This document shows, in pieces, positions 1 to 7,267 of a DNA stretch of 64,000 nucleotides. This DNA comes from Paenibacillus sp. HGH0039 (GTDB lineage: Bacteria; Bacillota; Bacilli; Paenibacillales; NBRC-103111), in contig NZ_KE150413.1 in assembly GCF_000411255.1 (NCBI RefSeq), positions 796,794-860,793 of the forward strand. Reading direction: 5' to 3'. The notes under the pieces were generated by a model that saw nothing but the letters and a program-made list of their open reading frames with translations, was not told the origin of the DNA and did no database searches. Positions within the stretch are counted from its first letter, which is position 1, and each line of letters starts with the position of its first letter. A program made the position numbers and the translations under genes.

Positions 1-513
1 ATCCTCGTGCTTGTCGCCGGAGGACTTGTCCTCGGCTACGCGCGGGGATTGATTTCCCAGCTGGTTTCAATTGCCGGATTGTTTATCGCCCTGTACGTCG
101 CCGTCCGTTTTTACGAGCCCGTTGCCACGTATTTATTGCAATGGCTTTCCCTTTCTTCTTTTTCCGGTTATGATAAATATGAGTTTTTGGTCAAAGGGCT
201 GAATTTGGAGCGTTATATCGCGAATGCCCTCTCTTTCGCACTGCTGTTCTTTCTGGTGAAGCTTGCCCTTGGAATCGGGGGGAGAACGCTCAACCTGATT
301 GCCCGGCTGCCTGGTTTGCATACCGTTAACCGGGTGACGGGAGCGCTGCTCGGAGCGCTGGAAGCGTTTGTGATTGCCGCGGTTGCGGTTCATATCATGA
401 CAATTCTGCCGTCCGACTATGTTCAAGACAGGCTCGGCCAGTCCCGGTTTGCTCCTTATATCCTGAATGACGTTATGGAATGGGCCCGGAAATTGTGGCA
501 GCGGAGCATGTAA
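1..513 (+). CDS. CvpA family membrane protein, 5' end cut by the window
   Basis: This is a small integral membrane protein of the CvpA (colicin V production) family. The reading frame is open to the first base, so the true start probably lies upstream; a GTG at position 7 is possible but has no visible ribosome binding site. About four hydrophobic segments are visible, with an early glycine-rich helix containing an ARG turn and a last helix reading TGALLGALEAF. In Bacillus the family member YshB lies shortly upstream of mutS2, as here, which supports the call. Its molecular role is not established. A strong terminator follows directly. Confidence 0.8.
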   Translation: MLVLVAGGLVLGYARGLISQLVSIAGLFIALYVAVRFYEPVATYLLQWLSLSSFSGYDKYEFLVKGLNLERYIANALSFALLFFLVKLALGIGGRTLNLIARLPGLHTVNRVTGALLGALEAFVIAAVAVHIMTILPSDYVQDRLGQSRFAPYILNDVMEWARKLWQRSM

Positions 514-527
514 GTTCAAGGATACTT

Positions 528-550
528 CCTCCCGTAAGGGAGGTTTTTTA
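528..550 (+). terminator. intrinsic terminator after cvpA
   Basis: A perfect 6-bp stem (CCTCCC/GGGAGG) with a GTAA loop is followed by a run of T. It ends the cvpA transcript 15 nt after the stop codon. Confidence 0.85.
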
Positions 551-728
551 TTCATTTTAATCGGCTCTCCAGCGATCCGGTCGGCGTGAAGCGCGGAGGC
601 TGGAAGTTGCACCGGTACTCCTCGTACAAGCAAGACTACGCAGATGCGCGCGGCACTCCCGCTTAAGCCTGCTTCCGTCACGGCGAGCGACGACGATGCG
701 ATTGTGGAGCAAGGGAGGGAGAAACCGT

Positions 729-1304
729 ATGGAACAGACGTTAGCCGCCGGCAGCGTTGTGACCACAGCTTGTATCATGGCTGCAGCATGTCTGGGTTGG
801 TTTTATGTATGGATTCGTAGAAAACAAAAAGCGGAGGGCGCAGCCCTTCTGCAGTCGGTCATAACGGCTTTGGCCGTGACGTTCTTTTTCCTGCTGCCGC
901 TGCTGATTATGTTCGTGTGCGTCTATGCGGCTCTTCTCAGTGCGGGGACGTTCCTGCCCGACAGTGTCTGGTTCCAGCAGTCGGAAGATTTGCTCAGCCT
1001 GGCTCTGCTGCTCATTTTCGCCCAGACGCTGTTGAGCATTCCGGTGAGGCTGCTGCTGCGGATGGGAGCTTTGAAGGGGCTCGGGGAATTCCGTAAAAAA
1101 ATCGGGATGCCGATCGTTCCGCTGCAGCTCAGCCTGACGATGCTGACTTTCGCTCTCGGCTATCTGGCCGCCAGAGAATGGCACCTCACTTCGGTCGAAC
1201 TGACCGAAAGCGGGCTCTATTACGTGTCGATCTTGCCGCCTCTGGCCGCATTCGGTATTTTTACCCTTCTGCGCAGAAGAAGAGGAAACCATCCCGGCGC
1301 GTAG
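729..1304 (+). CDS. multi-pass membrane protein of unknown function
   Basis: I do not recognise this 191-residue protein. It has an N-terminal hydrophobic segment followed by a basic WIRRKQK turn, two or more central membrane segments, a basic cytoplasmic stretch, and two C-terminal segments ending in a basic RRRRGNH tail. That pattern suggests about five membrane passes. The ATG at 729 is chosen because GGGAGGGA lies 8 nt upstream; an in-frame ATG at 696 lacks a binding site. In Bacillus a DNA polymerase X gene usually lies between cvpA and mutS2; it is absent here. Confidence 0.65.
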   Translation: MEQTLAAGSVVTTACIMAAACLGWFYVWIRRKQKAEGAALLQSVITALAVTFFFLLPLLIMFVCVYAALLSAGTFLPDSVWFQQSEDLLSLALLLIFAQTLLSIPVRLLLRMGALKGLGEFRKKIGMPIVPLQLSLTMLTFALGYLAAREWHLTSVELTESGLYYVSILPPLAAFGIFTLLRRRRGNHPGA

Positions 1305-1431
1305 GCGGAAGATGAACAGACTGTGACAGGTGTGTCGCCCTTGCTGGAAAAGTGATCACGCGCTGCGGCCCCGCATGACGGCGGTCAATCTCGAAGCTTC
1401 TCCGGGGGCAGCTGCGCCCGCTTTGCAAAAC

Positions 1432-1483
1432 AAAAAAAGCTTGCGGAACGTATCGAAGATACGTAACCGCAAGCCTTTTTGTT
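1432..1483. terminator. bidirectional intrinsic terminator
   Basis: A long stem (AAGCTTGCGG...CCGCAAGCCTT, with inner ACGTATC/GATACGT) is flanked by A-rich sequence on the left and T-rich sequence on the right. It can terminate both the upstream membrane-protein gene and the convergent cupredoxin gene. Confidence 0.8.
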
Positions 1484-1514
1484 AATTCGCCGGAAACTTA
1501 CCGGCGGGCTTATT

Positions 1515-1883
1515 TTATTCTACAACGAGCTTGGCTGTCATCGTGGAGTGGCCGCTTCCGCAAGGAATGCTGCAGAGAATGTTGTAAGTGCCGGCTTTCT
1601 CCGGAGTGACGACTTTGCTCTTGCTGTTGTTGTCGAGACTGACTTTCAAATCCGGAATCGATACGCCGTGAACGCCTTCCTTGATGTCCAGGTTAATTTT
1701 AAGCGGCTCGCCTTTTTTGACTTTATATTCAGCCTGGTCGAATTTCCAGTTGGAAGCTTGAAGCGTAATTTCCTGGCTTGCCGTCGCGTTAGCGTCCGTT
1801 GCCGCCGTATCCGTTTTTTTGCCGCAGGCAGCCAGAGCGAATACAAGGACAAGAGCCATCAGCAGTGCTGCTGTTTTTTTCAT
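1515..1883 (-). CDS. cupredoxin-domain lipoprotein with CuA-type copper site
   Basis: This 122-residue protein starts with a lipoprotein signal (MKKTAALLMAL...ALAAC), so it should be anchored to the outside of the membrane. The mature part is one cupredoxin domain related to the soluble domain of cytochrome c oxidase subunit II. It keeps a CuA-like ligand set: a histidine in GVHGVSIP, then CSIPCGSGHSTM, which fits C-x3-C-x3-H-x2-M. No heme or oxidase subunit is encoded nearby, so it may be an electron carrier or a copper carrier. The start at 1883 is supported by GGGAGGG 8 nt upstream. Confidence 0.8.
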   Translation of the reverse strand: MKKTAALLMALVLVFALAACGKKTDTAATDANATASQEITLQASNWKFDQAEYKVKKGEPLKINLDIKEGVHGVSIPDLKVSLDNNSKSKVVTPEKAGTYNILCSIPCGSGHSTMTAKLVVE

Positions 1884-1995
1884 AAATTTCCCTCCCTTTG
1901 TTTCATACACCCTCATCATACACCCGGAAGGCGGGGAAGTCAGCGGCTAACAAGTGAACCCTTTATGACAAATCATCAAATAAGATGTGAAAAAT

Positions 1996-2035
1996 GAAGA
2001 AGACCGGATCCCGCTCGAGAGAGCGTGAATCCGGC
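1996..2035 (-). terminator. possible terminator of the YvlD-like gene
   Basis: CCGGAT...ATCCGG arms enclose a GCTC/GAGC inner pair just past the stop of the leftward gene. The T-run on the leftward strand is interrupted by C, so the call is weak. Confidence 0.4.
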
Positions 2036-2051
2036 CGCGGCATCCCGCCGG

Positions 2052-2417
2052 TCAGTGCGTGCTTTTGTGCCGGTTGTCTTTTCTGTCAAACGGAGAGACC
2101 GGAATAAACAGGTCGACAATCCCGACGACAAGAGCGGCAAGGATCGCACCGATGACGGAGGCGTGTACGCCCGTAACGATGAACTGGGACAGCCAGATGA
2201 CGAGCGCGCTTGTCAGGAAGCCCACGATTCCCCGTCCGAACGGCGTAATCTGCCTGCCGAAGATGCTTTCGATAATCCAGGCCAGCACGGCGATGACGAT
2301 GGCCAGCAGCAGGGCGCTTACGAACCCGCCCACTGAAAAACCGGGAACGATCCAGCTGACAACCATCAAAACCAGTGCGGAAACGATAAATCTGATCACA
2401 TGACCGAGAAATCGCAT
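2052..2417 (-). CDS. YvlD-like membrane protein (annotated as phage holin family)
   Basis: The protein has 121 residues and four hydrophobic segments of about 20 residues separated by very short loops, with a basic, His-rich tail. This matches the YvlD-like family that databases call 'phage holin family, superfamily IV'. Despite that name, such genes are chromosomal, and in Bacillus yvlD belongs to a sigma-W-induced envelope operon. There are no phage genes nearby. The ATG is preceded by AAGGAGGTG at 7 nt spacing, an almost perfect binding site. Confidence 0.75.
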   Translation of the reverse strand: MRFLGHVIRFIVSALVLMVVSWIVPGFSVGGFVSALLLAIVIAVLAWIIESIFGRQITPFGRGIVGFLTSALVIWLSQFIVTGVHASVIGAILAALVVGIVDLFIPVSPFDRKDNRHKSTH

Positions 2418-2627
2418 CGGAAAGGCACCTCCTTGATTTGTTGACGGAACGGCGCAAAGCAGCGGTCTGCGCTTAATTCCTACGCTTGAACCGGGTTCCC
2501 CGCTTCTTGCGGCCCGGGGACCGAAAGACGTAAATGTACGCCCGCCGCGGTCATGACAGGATGCACGTCTTTAGCATGCCCGTCTTGGCGTTTTCGCATG
2601 AACCGGAGGTTATAAAAGAACTCTCCA

Positions 2628-2656
2628 TAGCTTCGCCGTCCCGGATTGGATATAAT
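2628..2656 (+). promoter_or_regulatory. probable sigma-A promoter of mutS2
   Basis: A perfect TATAAT lies at 2651-2656, 36 nt before the proposed TTG start. The -35 element at the right distance is weak (TAGCTT). Confidence 0.4.
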
Positions 2657-2692
2657 AAAGAGATCATACTAGATGTGATGAGGGAGAATGCT

Positions 2693-5053
2693 TTGAATAC
2701 CAAAACGTTTAACACAATGGAATTTCATAAAATCACACATAAACTGAGCAGCCACGCGGCCACCTCGCTGGGAACGGCAAAAGCGGCGGAGGCAAAACCT
2801 TCCGGAGATTTTGAGGAAGTGAAGCTGCGCCTGCAGGCGACGGACGAAGCTTTCGCCGTCGACCGTCTTAAGGGCGGGGCCCCTTTCGGGGGCATCCGGG
2901 ATATCCGTGCGGCCGTGCACCGTGCCAGAGTGGGCGGGATGCTCAATCCGAGCGAGCTGCTCGATATCGCGACTACGATTTACGGGGGCCGCCGCCTCCG
3001 CAAATTTCTTGAAACGATGGATGAACAGCATCCTGTTCCGATGCTGCTGAGCTGGGCCGAACTCCTGAGCGACAACAAGGATACCGAGGACCGGATCAAA
3101 AGCTGCATCGACGACAACGCGGCGGTGATGGACAGCGCGAGCGGCGAGCTTTCCCGGGTGCGCAGCGAGCTGCGTACGGGCGAAGCGCGTGTGCGCGAGA
3201 AGCTGGAGCAGATGATCCGCAACCCGTCCGTGCAGAAAATGCTGCAGGACGCGCTGGTGACGATGCGCGGAGACCGCTATGTCATCCCCGTTAAACAGGA
3301 ATACCGTTCTTCATTCGGGGGCATGATTCATGATCAGTCCGCGTCGGGCGCCACTCTTTTCATTGAACCGGAAGCCGTCGTTACTCTAAACAACAGGATC
3401 CGCGAGCTGAAATTCAAGGAAGAAGCCGAAGTGGAGAAAATTCTCCGCATGCTGACGTCCCAGGTTGCGGAAATCGAGGAAGATCTTCTATCGGATGTCG
3501 AACTGCTCGCGCAGCTGGATTTTACGTTCGCCAAGGCGGGACTTGCCCGTGAAATGAAGGCAACGCTGCCGAAGTTGAACGACCGGGGCTTTCTGAAGCT
3601 GAAAAGGGCGCGTCATCCGCTGATTCCGCTCGACAAAGTCGTTCCGATCGATCTGGAACTCGGGGGGAGCTTCACGACGATTATCGTGACGGGACCGAAT
3701 ACCGGCGGTAAGACGGTGTCTCTGAAAACCGTCGGCCTGCTCAGCCTGATGGCGATGTCCGGCCTGTTCGTCCCGGCGGAAGAAGGCAGCGAGCTGTGCG
3801 TCTTCGACGGCATCTTCGCCGATATCGGAGACGAGCAGAGCATCGAGCAGAGCCTCAGCACCTTCTCCAGCCATATGACGAATATTATCGGCATCCTCCG
3901 CGATATGACACCCAAGAGTCTCGTCCTGCTGGATGAGCTGGGGGCGGGAACCGACCCGGCGGAAGGATCCGCGCTCGCCATCTCGCTGCTGGAGAACATC
4001 CACCGGATGGGCTGCCGCATGATCGCGACGACTCACTACAGCGAGCTGAAGGCGTACGCCTTCGAGCGCCGCGGCGTGATCAATGCGAGCATGGAGTTCG
4101 ACGTGCAGACGCTGAGCCCGACGTATCGTCTGCTCGTCGGGGTTCCCGGCCGCAGCAACGCGTTCGCCATCGCGGAGCGTCTCGGTCTTCCGCGCGCGAT
4201 TATCGACAAAGCGCGCGGACAGGTCAGCGACGAGGACCAGCGAGTCGAGACGATGATCGCCTCGCTGGAGGAGAACCGGCTGACCGCCGAAGCGGAACGC
4301 CACAGCGCCGAGCAGATCCGGCGCGAGAACGAAGAGCTGCGGGCGGCGCTCTCCGCGGAGCGCGCCAAGCTCGACGAGCAGCGCGACAAGGTGCTGCTCA
4401 AAGCCGAACGCGAAGCGCAGGACGCGATCGCCAAGGCCCGCCGCGAAGCGGAAGAGATCATCGCCGACCTGCGGCGTCTGGCGAAGGAAGAGGCCGGCGC
4501 GATCAAGGATCACAAGCTGATCGCGGCCCGCCGCCGCCTCGACGAGGCCGAGCCGAAGCTCCGTAAGCCGGGAGCTAAGCGCCCCGAGCGGAGCAAGGCG
4601 GAGGTCGAGCCGGGCGACGAGGTGCGCGTGGTGAGCCTCGGCCAGAAAGGCCACGTCGTGGAAATCGTGAATTCGTCGGAAGTCACCGTGCAGCTGGGCA
4701 TCATGAAGATGAAGGTGAACAAGACCGACCTCGAAGTGATCAAGGCGTCGCCTCAGAAGAAACCGGTCCAGCAGGTTGCCGCCACGGTTAAAAGAACCCG
4801 GGACGACAACATCCGCATGGAAGTCGATCTTCGCGGAACCAACGTGGAAGAAGGCATCATGGAGCTCGACCGGTTCCTCGACGAATCGTTCCTGAACAAC
4901 TTTGCCCAAGTGTATGTCATTCACGGCAAAGGAACGGGCGTGCTGCGGACGGGCATCCAGGACTATCTGCGCAGACACAAGCACGTTAAAAGCTTCCGGA
5001 TCGGAGCTTATAACGAGGGCGGCACCGGTGTGACGGTGGTTGAGCTAAAGTAA
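2693..5053 (+). CDS. mutS2: endonuclease MutS2
   Basis: MutS2 binds branched DNA and stalled ribosomes; it restrains recombination and splits collided ribosomes. The domain order is complete: an N-terminal MutS core/clamp region, an ATPase with Walker A TGPNTGGKT near residue 335, a Walker B region LVLLDELGAGTDP, a long Glu/Arg-rich coiled coil, and a C-terminal Smr nuclease domain (about 706-786) with MEVDLRG and HGKGTG motifs. I place the start at TTG 2693, which has AGGGAG 6 nt upstream and gives MNTKTFNTMEFHKI, the usual family start. The resulting 786 residues match the B. subtilis length. The frame stays open upstream to an ATG at 2534, but that adds non-conserved sequence. Confidence 0.95.
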   Translation: MNTKTFNTMEFHKITHKLSSHAATSLGTAKAAEAKPSGDFEEVKLRLQATDEAFAVDRLKGGAPFGGIRDIRAAVHRARVGGMLNPSELLDIATTIYGGRRLRKFLETMDEQHPVPMLLSWAELLSDNKDTEDRIKSCIDDNAAVMDSASGELSRVRSELRTGEARVREKLEQMIRNPSVQKMLQDALVTMRGDRYVIPVKQEYRSSFGGMIHDQSASGATLFIEPEAVVTLNNRIRELKFKEEAEVEKILRMLTSQVAEIEEDLLSDVELLAQLDFTFAKAGLAREMKATLPKLNDRGFLKLKRARHPLIPLDKVVPIDLELGGSFTTIIVTGPNTGGKTVSLKTVGLLSLMAMSGLFVPAEEGSELCVFDGIFADIGDEQSIEQSLSTFSSHMTNIIGILRDMTPKSLVLLDELGAGTDPAEGSALAISLLENIHRMGCRMIATTHYSELKAYAFERRGVINASMEFDVQTLSPTYRLLVGVPGRSNAFAIAERLGLPRAIIDKARGQVSDEDQRVETMIASLEENRLTAEAERHSAEQIRRENEELRAALSAERAKLDEQRDKVLLKAEREAQDAIAKARREAEEIIADLRRLAKEEAGAIKDHKLIAARRRLDEAEPKLRKPGAKRPERSKAEVEPGDEVRVVSLGQKGHVVEIVNSSEVTVQLGIMKMKVNKTDLEVIKASPQKKPVQQVAATVKRTRDDNIRMEVDLRGTNVEEGIMELDRFLDESFLNNFAQVYVIHGKGTGVLRTGIQDYLRRHKHVKSFRIGAYNEGGTGVTVVELK

Positions 5054-5091
5054 CCGGACAGAAGATCCGGAAAAAATAATTTGGAAATGAT

Positions 5092-5117
5092 TGAAACGTT
5101 CTTAAAGGTCCACCGTA
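5092..5117 (+). promoter_or_regulatory. sigma-W-type ECF promoter of the pspA operon
   Basis: TGAAAC at 5092-5097 and CGTA at 5114-5117 are separated by exactly 16 nt. This is the B. subtilis sigma-W consensus. The pspA homologue of B. subtilis (ydjF) is a known sigma-W target, which agrees with this reading. Confidence 0.85.
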
Positions 5118-5175
5118 TGAAAAAGTATGAAAGTTATAAAAGCACAATTCAAACGAAAGCGGGAGGGAATTCCAA

Positions 5176-5850
5176 ATGGGAATTTTTAAAAGACTTAGAG
5201 ACTTGACGATGGCTTCGATGAACGATTTACTCGATAAAGCGGAAGATCCGGTAAAAATGCTGAACCAGTTCCTCAGAGACATGGAGCAGGACATTCAGGA
5301 AGCGGAAGTGGCGGTAGCCAAGCAGATCGCGATCGAGAAGAAATTCAAGCAGCAGTACGAAGAAGCGGAAGAAATGGTCGGCAAGCGTACGGAGCAGGCC
5401 ATGAAAGCTCTGGAGCAGGGCAATGAAGACCTCGCCCGCCGCGCGCTGGAAGACAAGAAAGAGCACCAGACCCGTTTCGACGAAATGAAGCGCCAGTACG
5501 ACATCGCCAAAACGAATGCCGATCAGCTCCGCAATCAGCTGGCCGAAATGAAAGACGAATTTACGAAAATGAAAAACAAGAAAGACCTTCTGATCGCCCG
5601 TGCCGAAGCGGCGAAAGCCCAGAAGCACATCAACCAGGCGATGTCCGGTTTCGGAACCGACAACGCGGCGAAAGGCTTCGACCGCATGTCCGAGAAGGTG
5701 CTTCAACTTGAAGCCGAAGCGCAAGCGAGCGGCGAGCTCCGCTCCAAAGGCAAGAGCCTGGACGACGAACTCGACCAGCTCGGCAAGAACGACGGAATCG
5801 ACGACGAGCTTGCGGCCATGAAAGCGAAGCTGGCTGAAAAAAAACAATAA
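5176..5850 (+). CDS. pspA: PspA/IM30 family envelope-stress protein
   Basis: This 224-residue protein belongs to the PspA/IM30/LiaH family, which forms large oligomers on the inner face of the cytoplasmic membrane and protects it under stress. The N-terminus (MGIFKRLRDLTMASMNDLLDKAEDP) is the amphipathic membrane-binding helix, and the rest is almost entirely charged heptad coiled coil (about 25-185). A short helical tail follows. The start has GGGAGGGA 7 nt upstream. A sigma-W-type promoter precedes the gene, and a DUF350 membrane protein follows after a hairpin. In other bacteria the same pairing occurs with a glutathionylspermidine-synthase-like enzyme, found here at 36.8 kb. Confidence 0.95.
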   Translation: MGIFKRLRDLTMASMNDLLDKAEDPVKMLNQFLRDMEQDIQEAEVAVAKQIAIEKKFKQQYEEAEEMVGKRTEQAMKALEQGNEDLARRALEDKKEHQTRFDEMKRQYDIAKTNADQLRNQLAEMKDEFTKMKNKKDLLIARAEAAKAQKHINQAMSGFGTDNAAKGFDRMSEKVLQLEAEAQASGELRSKGKSLDDELDQLGKNDGIDDELAAMKAKLAEKKQ

Positions 5851-5880
5851 GCATGATATAATGGCGGTATGCCTAACGCG

Positions 5881-5904
5881 GAGACTGAGAATTTTCTCAG
5901 TCTC
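5881..5904 (+). terminator. perfect hairpin between pspA and the DUF350 gene
   Basis: GAGACTGAGAA and its exact reverse complement are separated by two T. The downstream sequence is pyrimidine-rich but lacks a clean T-run. It could be a partial terminator or an RNA-stability element that raises pspA expression over the downstream genes. A TATAAT at 5857-5862 just upstream has no good -35 box. Confidence 0.45.
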
Positions 5905-5945
5905 TTCCCTTGTTTACCATTCCTTGCGACGGAGGAGGCATACAT

Positions 5946-6365
5946 TTGTACGAAGAGGTGAATCAGTTGGTCAGCAATCCTTACCTTGGAGCGTTAGCGT
6001 ACTTCTCTGTGGCGGTCGTGGCCGTTATCGTATTTCTTACTATTTTCGAGATTGTAACGAAGTATAATGACTGGGAAGAGATCAAGCGCGGGAATGTCTC
6101 TGTGGCCATGGCTACAGGCGGTAAAATATTCGGAATCTGCAATCTGTTCCGGTTCGCTATCGAAAACAACGATTCGCTTATCCGCTCTCTCATTTGGGCC
6201 GGATACGGCTTCCTTCTATTGATGGCCGCTTATTTTATTTTTGAATTTTTGACGCCGTATTTTAAAATCGACGAAGAAATCCAGAAAGACAATCGCGCGG
6301 TGGGACTGCTGTCGCTGATGATATCCGTCTCCATTTCGTATGTCGTCGGAGCTTGCGTGCCCTAA
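5946..6365 (+). CDS. DUF350 family membrane protein, first copy
   Basis: This 139-residue protein has four membrane segments and the DUF350 pattern: a first helix ending in FEIVTKYNDWEEIKRGNVSVA, then GGKIFG, and a second similar half with FLTPYFKIDEEIQKDNRAVG. The two halves look like an internal duplication. The TTG start at 5946 is chosen because GGAGGAGG sits 7 nt upstream; an ATG at 5910 has no such site. DUF350 genes commonly travel with PspA and with glutathionylspermidine-synthase-like enzymes, and a paralogue lies at 38630. Its function is unknown; a membrane sensor or channel-like role is an inference. Confidence 0.85.
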   Translation: MYEEVNQLVSNPYLGALAYFSVAVVAVIVFLTIFEIVTKYNDWEEIKRGNVSVAMATGGKIFGICNLFRFAIENNDSLIRSLIWAGYGFLLLMAAYFIFEFLTPYFKIDEEIQKDNRAVGLLSLMISVSISYVVGACVP

Positions 6366-6422
6366 AGGGCATCCGAATCCGGCTCTTCGACCGCTTGGCG
6401 ATGGCGGAAAGGAAAGCGAAAG

Positions 6423-6503
6423 ATGAAATATTTATGGGGAATTTTATTTGCTCTGGCCGTACTGTTTATGGGGCTGGGCGTCTGGTATTTGATGAATCAT
6501 TGA
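6423..6503 (+). CDS. 26-residue single-pass membrane peptide
   Basis: The ORF encodes MKYLWGILFALAVLFMGLGV and six more residues. It is one hydrophobic helix with a lysine at the start, which suggests an N-in topology. An AAAGGAAAG ribosome binding site lies about 8 nt upstream. It fills the gap between the DUF350 gene and the zinc-ribbon gene, so it is probably co-transcribed with pspA. Short membrane peptides of this kind often modulate larger membrane proteins, but nothing here shows the target. Confidence 0.55.
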   Translation: MKYLWGILFALAVLFMGLGVWYLMNH

Positions 6504-6523
6504 CCTGTCGGAGGTGAACTGGC

Positions 6524-7042
6524 GTGAACGAGGAAGAACTGAAAACCGTATGCCCGTGGTGCCAGACGGAAATCGTATGGGACCCGGAGATCGGACCGGA
6601 AGAAGAATGTCCGCACTGCTATAACGAACTGAGCGATTATCGCAGTATCCGGCTTGGTGCGGATGAAGAAGACGGGGACGAGCCGGCTGAAGAAGTGGAA
6701 CTGGCGGCCGGTCCGGATGATTTCCTGGACTGGGAAGAAGACGCCGGCTATACCAACGAGTACGCCGAAGCTGTCCAGAATGTGCTGGATACCCAGGAGG
6801 AAGCGCCTGAGTGCTCCGCCTGCCGAGAACTCATGCTCCACGGGGGTAGGCAGGTAACCGCGGGTACGGGTTATACCCCCGTTATACCGGGACCGGTCGG
6901 CAGGGCTTTCCTGAATCCCGGCTACAAATTGAATGTATTCGTGTGTCCGTCCTGTTTCAAGGTCGAGACTTTCTTGGCGGAAGAAGACCGAGAGAAGCTT
7001 CTGGCCGTATTGAATCCGTCCAAAGAGCAAACCGACAACTAA
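6524..7042 (+). CDS. zinc-ribbon protein of unknown function
   Basis: This soluble, acidic 172-residue protein has two probable zinc-binding modules. The N-terminal one uses CPWC and CPHC (within the first 33 residues) and the C-terminal one uses CSAC and CPSC. An acidic linker full of Glu and Asp separates them. The GTG start has GGAGGTG 7 nt upstream. It is the last gene of the pspA operon and is followed by a terminator. It may be a scaffold or a nucleic-acid-binding adaptor; I cannot assign a function. Confidence 0.7.
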   Translation: MNEEELKTVCPWCQTEIVWDPEIGPEEECPHCYNELSDYRSIRLGADEEDGDEPAEEVELAAGPDDFLDWEEDAGYTNEYAEAVQNVLDTQEEAPECSACRELMLHGGRQVTAGTGYTPVIPGPVGRAFLNPGYKLNVFVCPSCFKVETFLAEEDREKLLAVLNPSKEQTDN

Positions 7043-7056
7043 AACAGAGGCAGCGT

Positions 7057-7095
7057 AAACCGCTAACCGTCCTTAGGATGGCAGCGGTTTTTTTT
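7057..7095 (+). terminator. intrinsic terminator of the pspA operon
   Basis: AACCGCT/AGCGGTT arms enclose a second GTCC/GGAT pair and are followed by eight T. It lies 15 nt after the zinc-ribbon stop codon. Confidence 0.85.
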
Positions 7096-7105
7096 GCATA
7101 CGATG

Positions 7106-7140
7106 TCACATCGCGCGGCGAGAGCTCTACGCGGTGTTAA
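7106..7140. repeat. hairpin-forming dispersed repeat, copy 1
   Basis: This 35-nt element starts with TCACATCGCG and ends with CGCGGTGTTAA. The ends pair at nine of ten positions. It is about 75% identical to the element at 9966-10001 (27 of 36 aligned positions, counted by eye). Both lie between genes. Confidence 0.4.
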
Positions 7141-7267
7141 TTTTTCGTATTAACGGGGTTATGCGGAAAGGGAAACAGGAAAAAAACGGAACCTATCTGC
7201 TTCTTTGAAGAGGCCCTCTTTTGGACAGGATAAGGAAGATCAGGCTTCGAAAGGAAGGGATTTGAGG

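Noticed and set aside
2052-2417. A prophage remnant suggested by the name 'phage holin family'
   Set aside because: The YvlD-like family is chromosomal and there are no other phage genes, att repeats or integrase here.
3488-4984. A 498-residue open frame opposite mutS2, and similar long antisense frames opposite cobQ (21770-23446), the kinase (51524-53002) and thrS (55521-57065)
   Set aside because: They lie fully opposite well-conserved genes, lack ribosome binding sites and have the His/Arg/Gln-rich composition expected of antisense frames in GC-rich genes.
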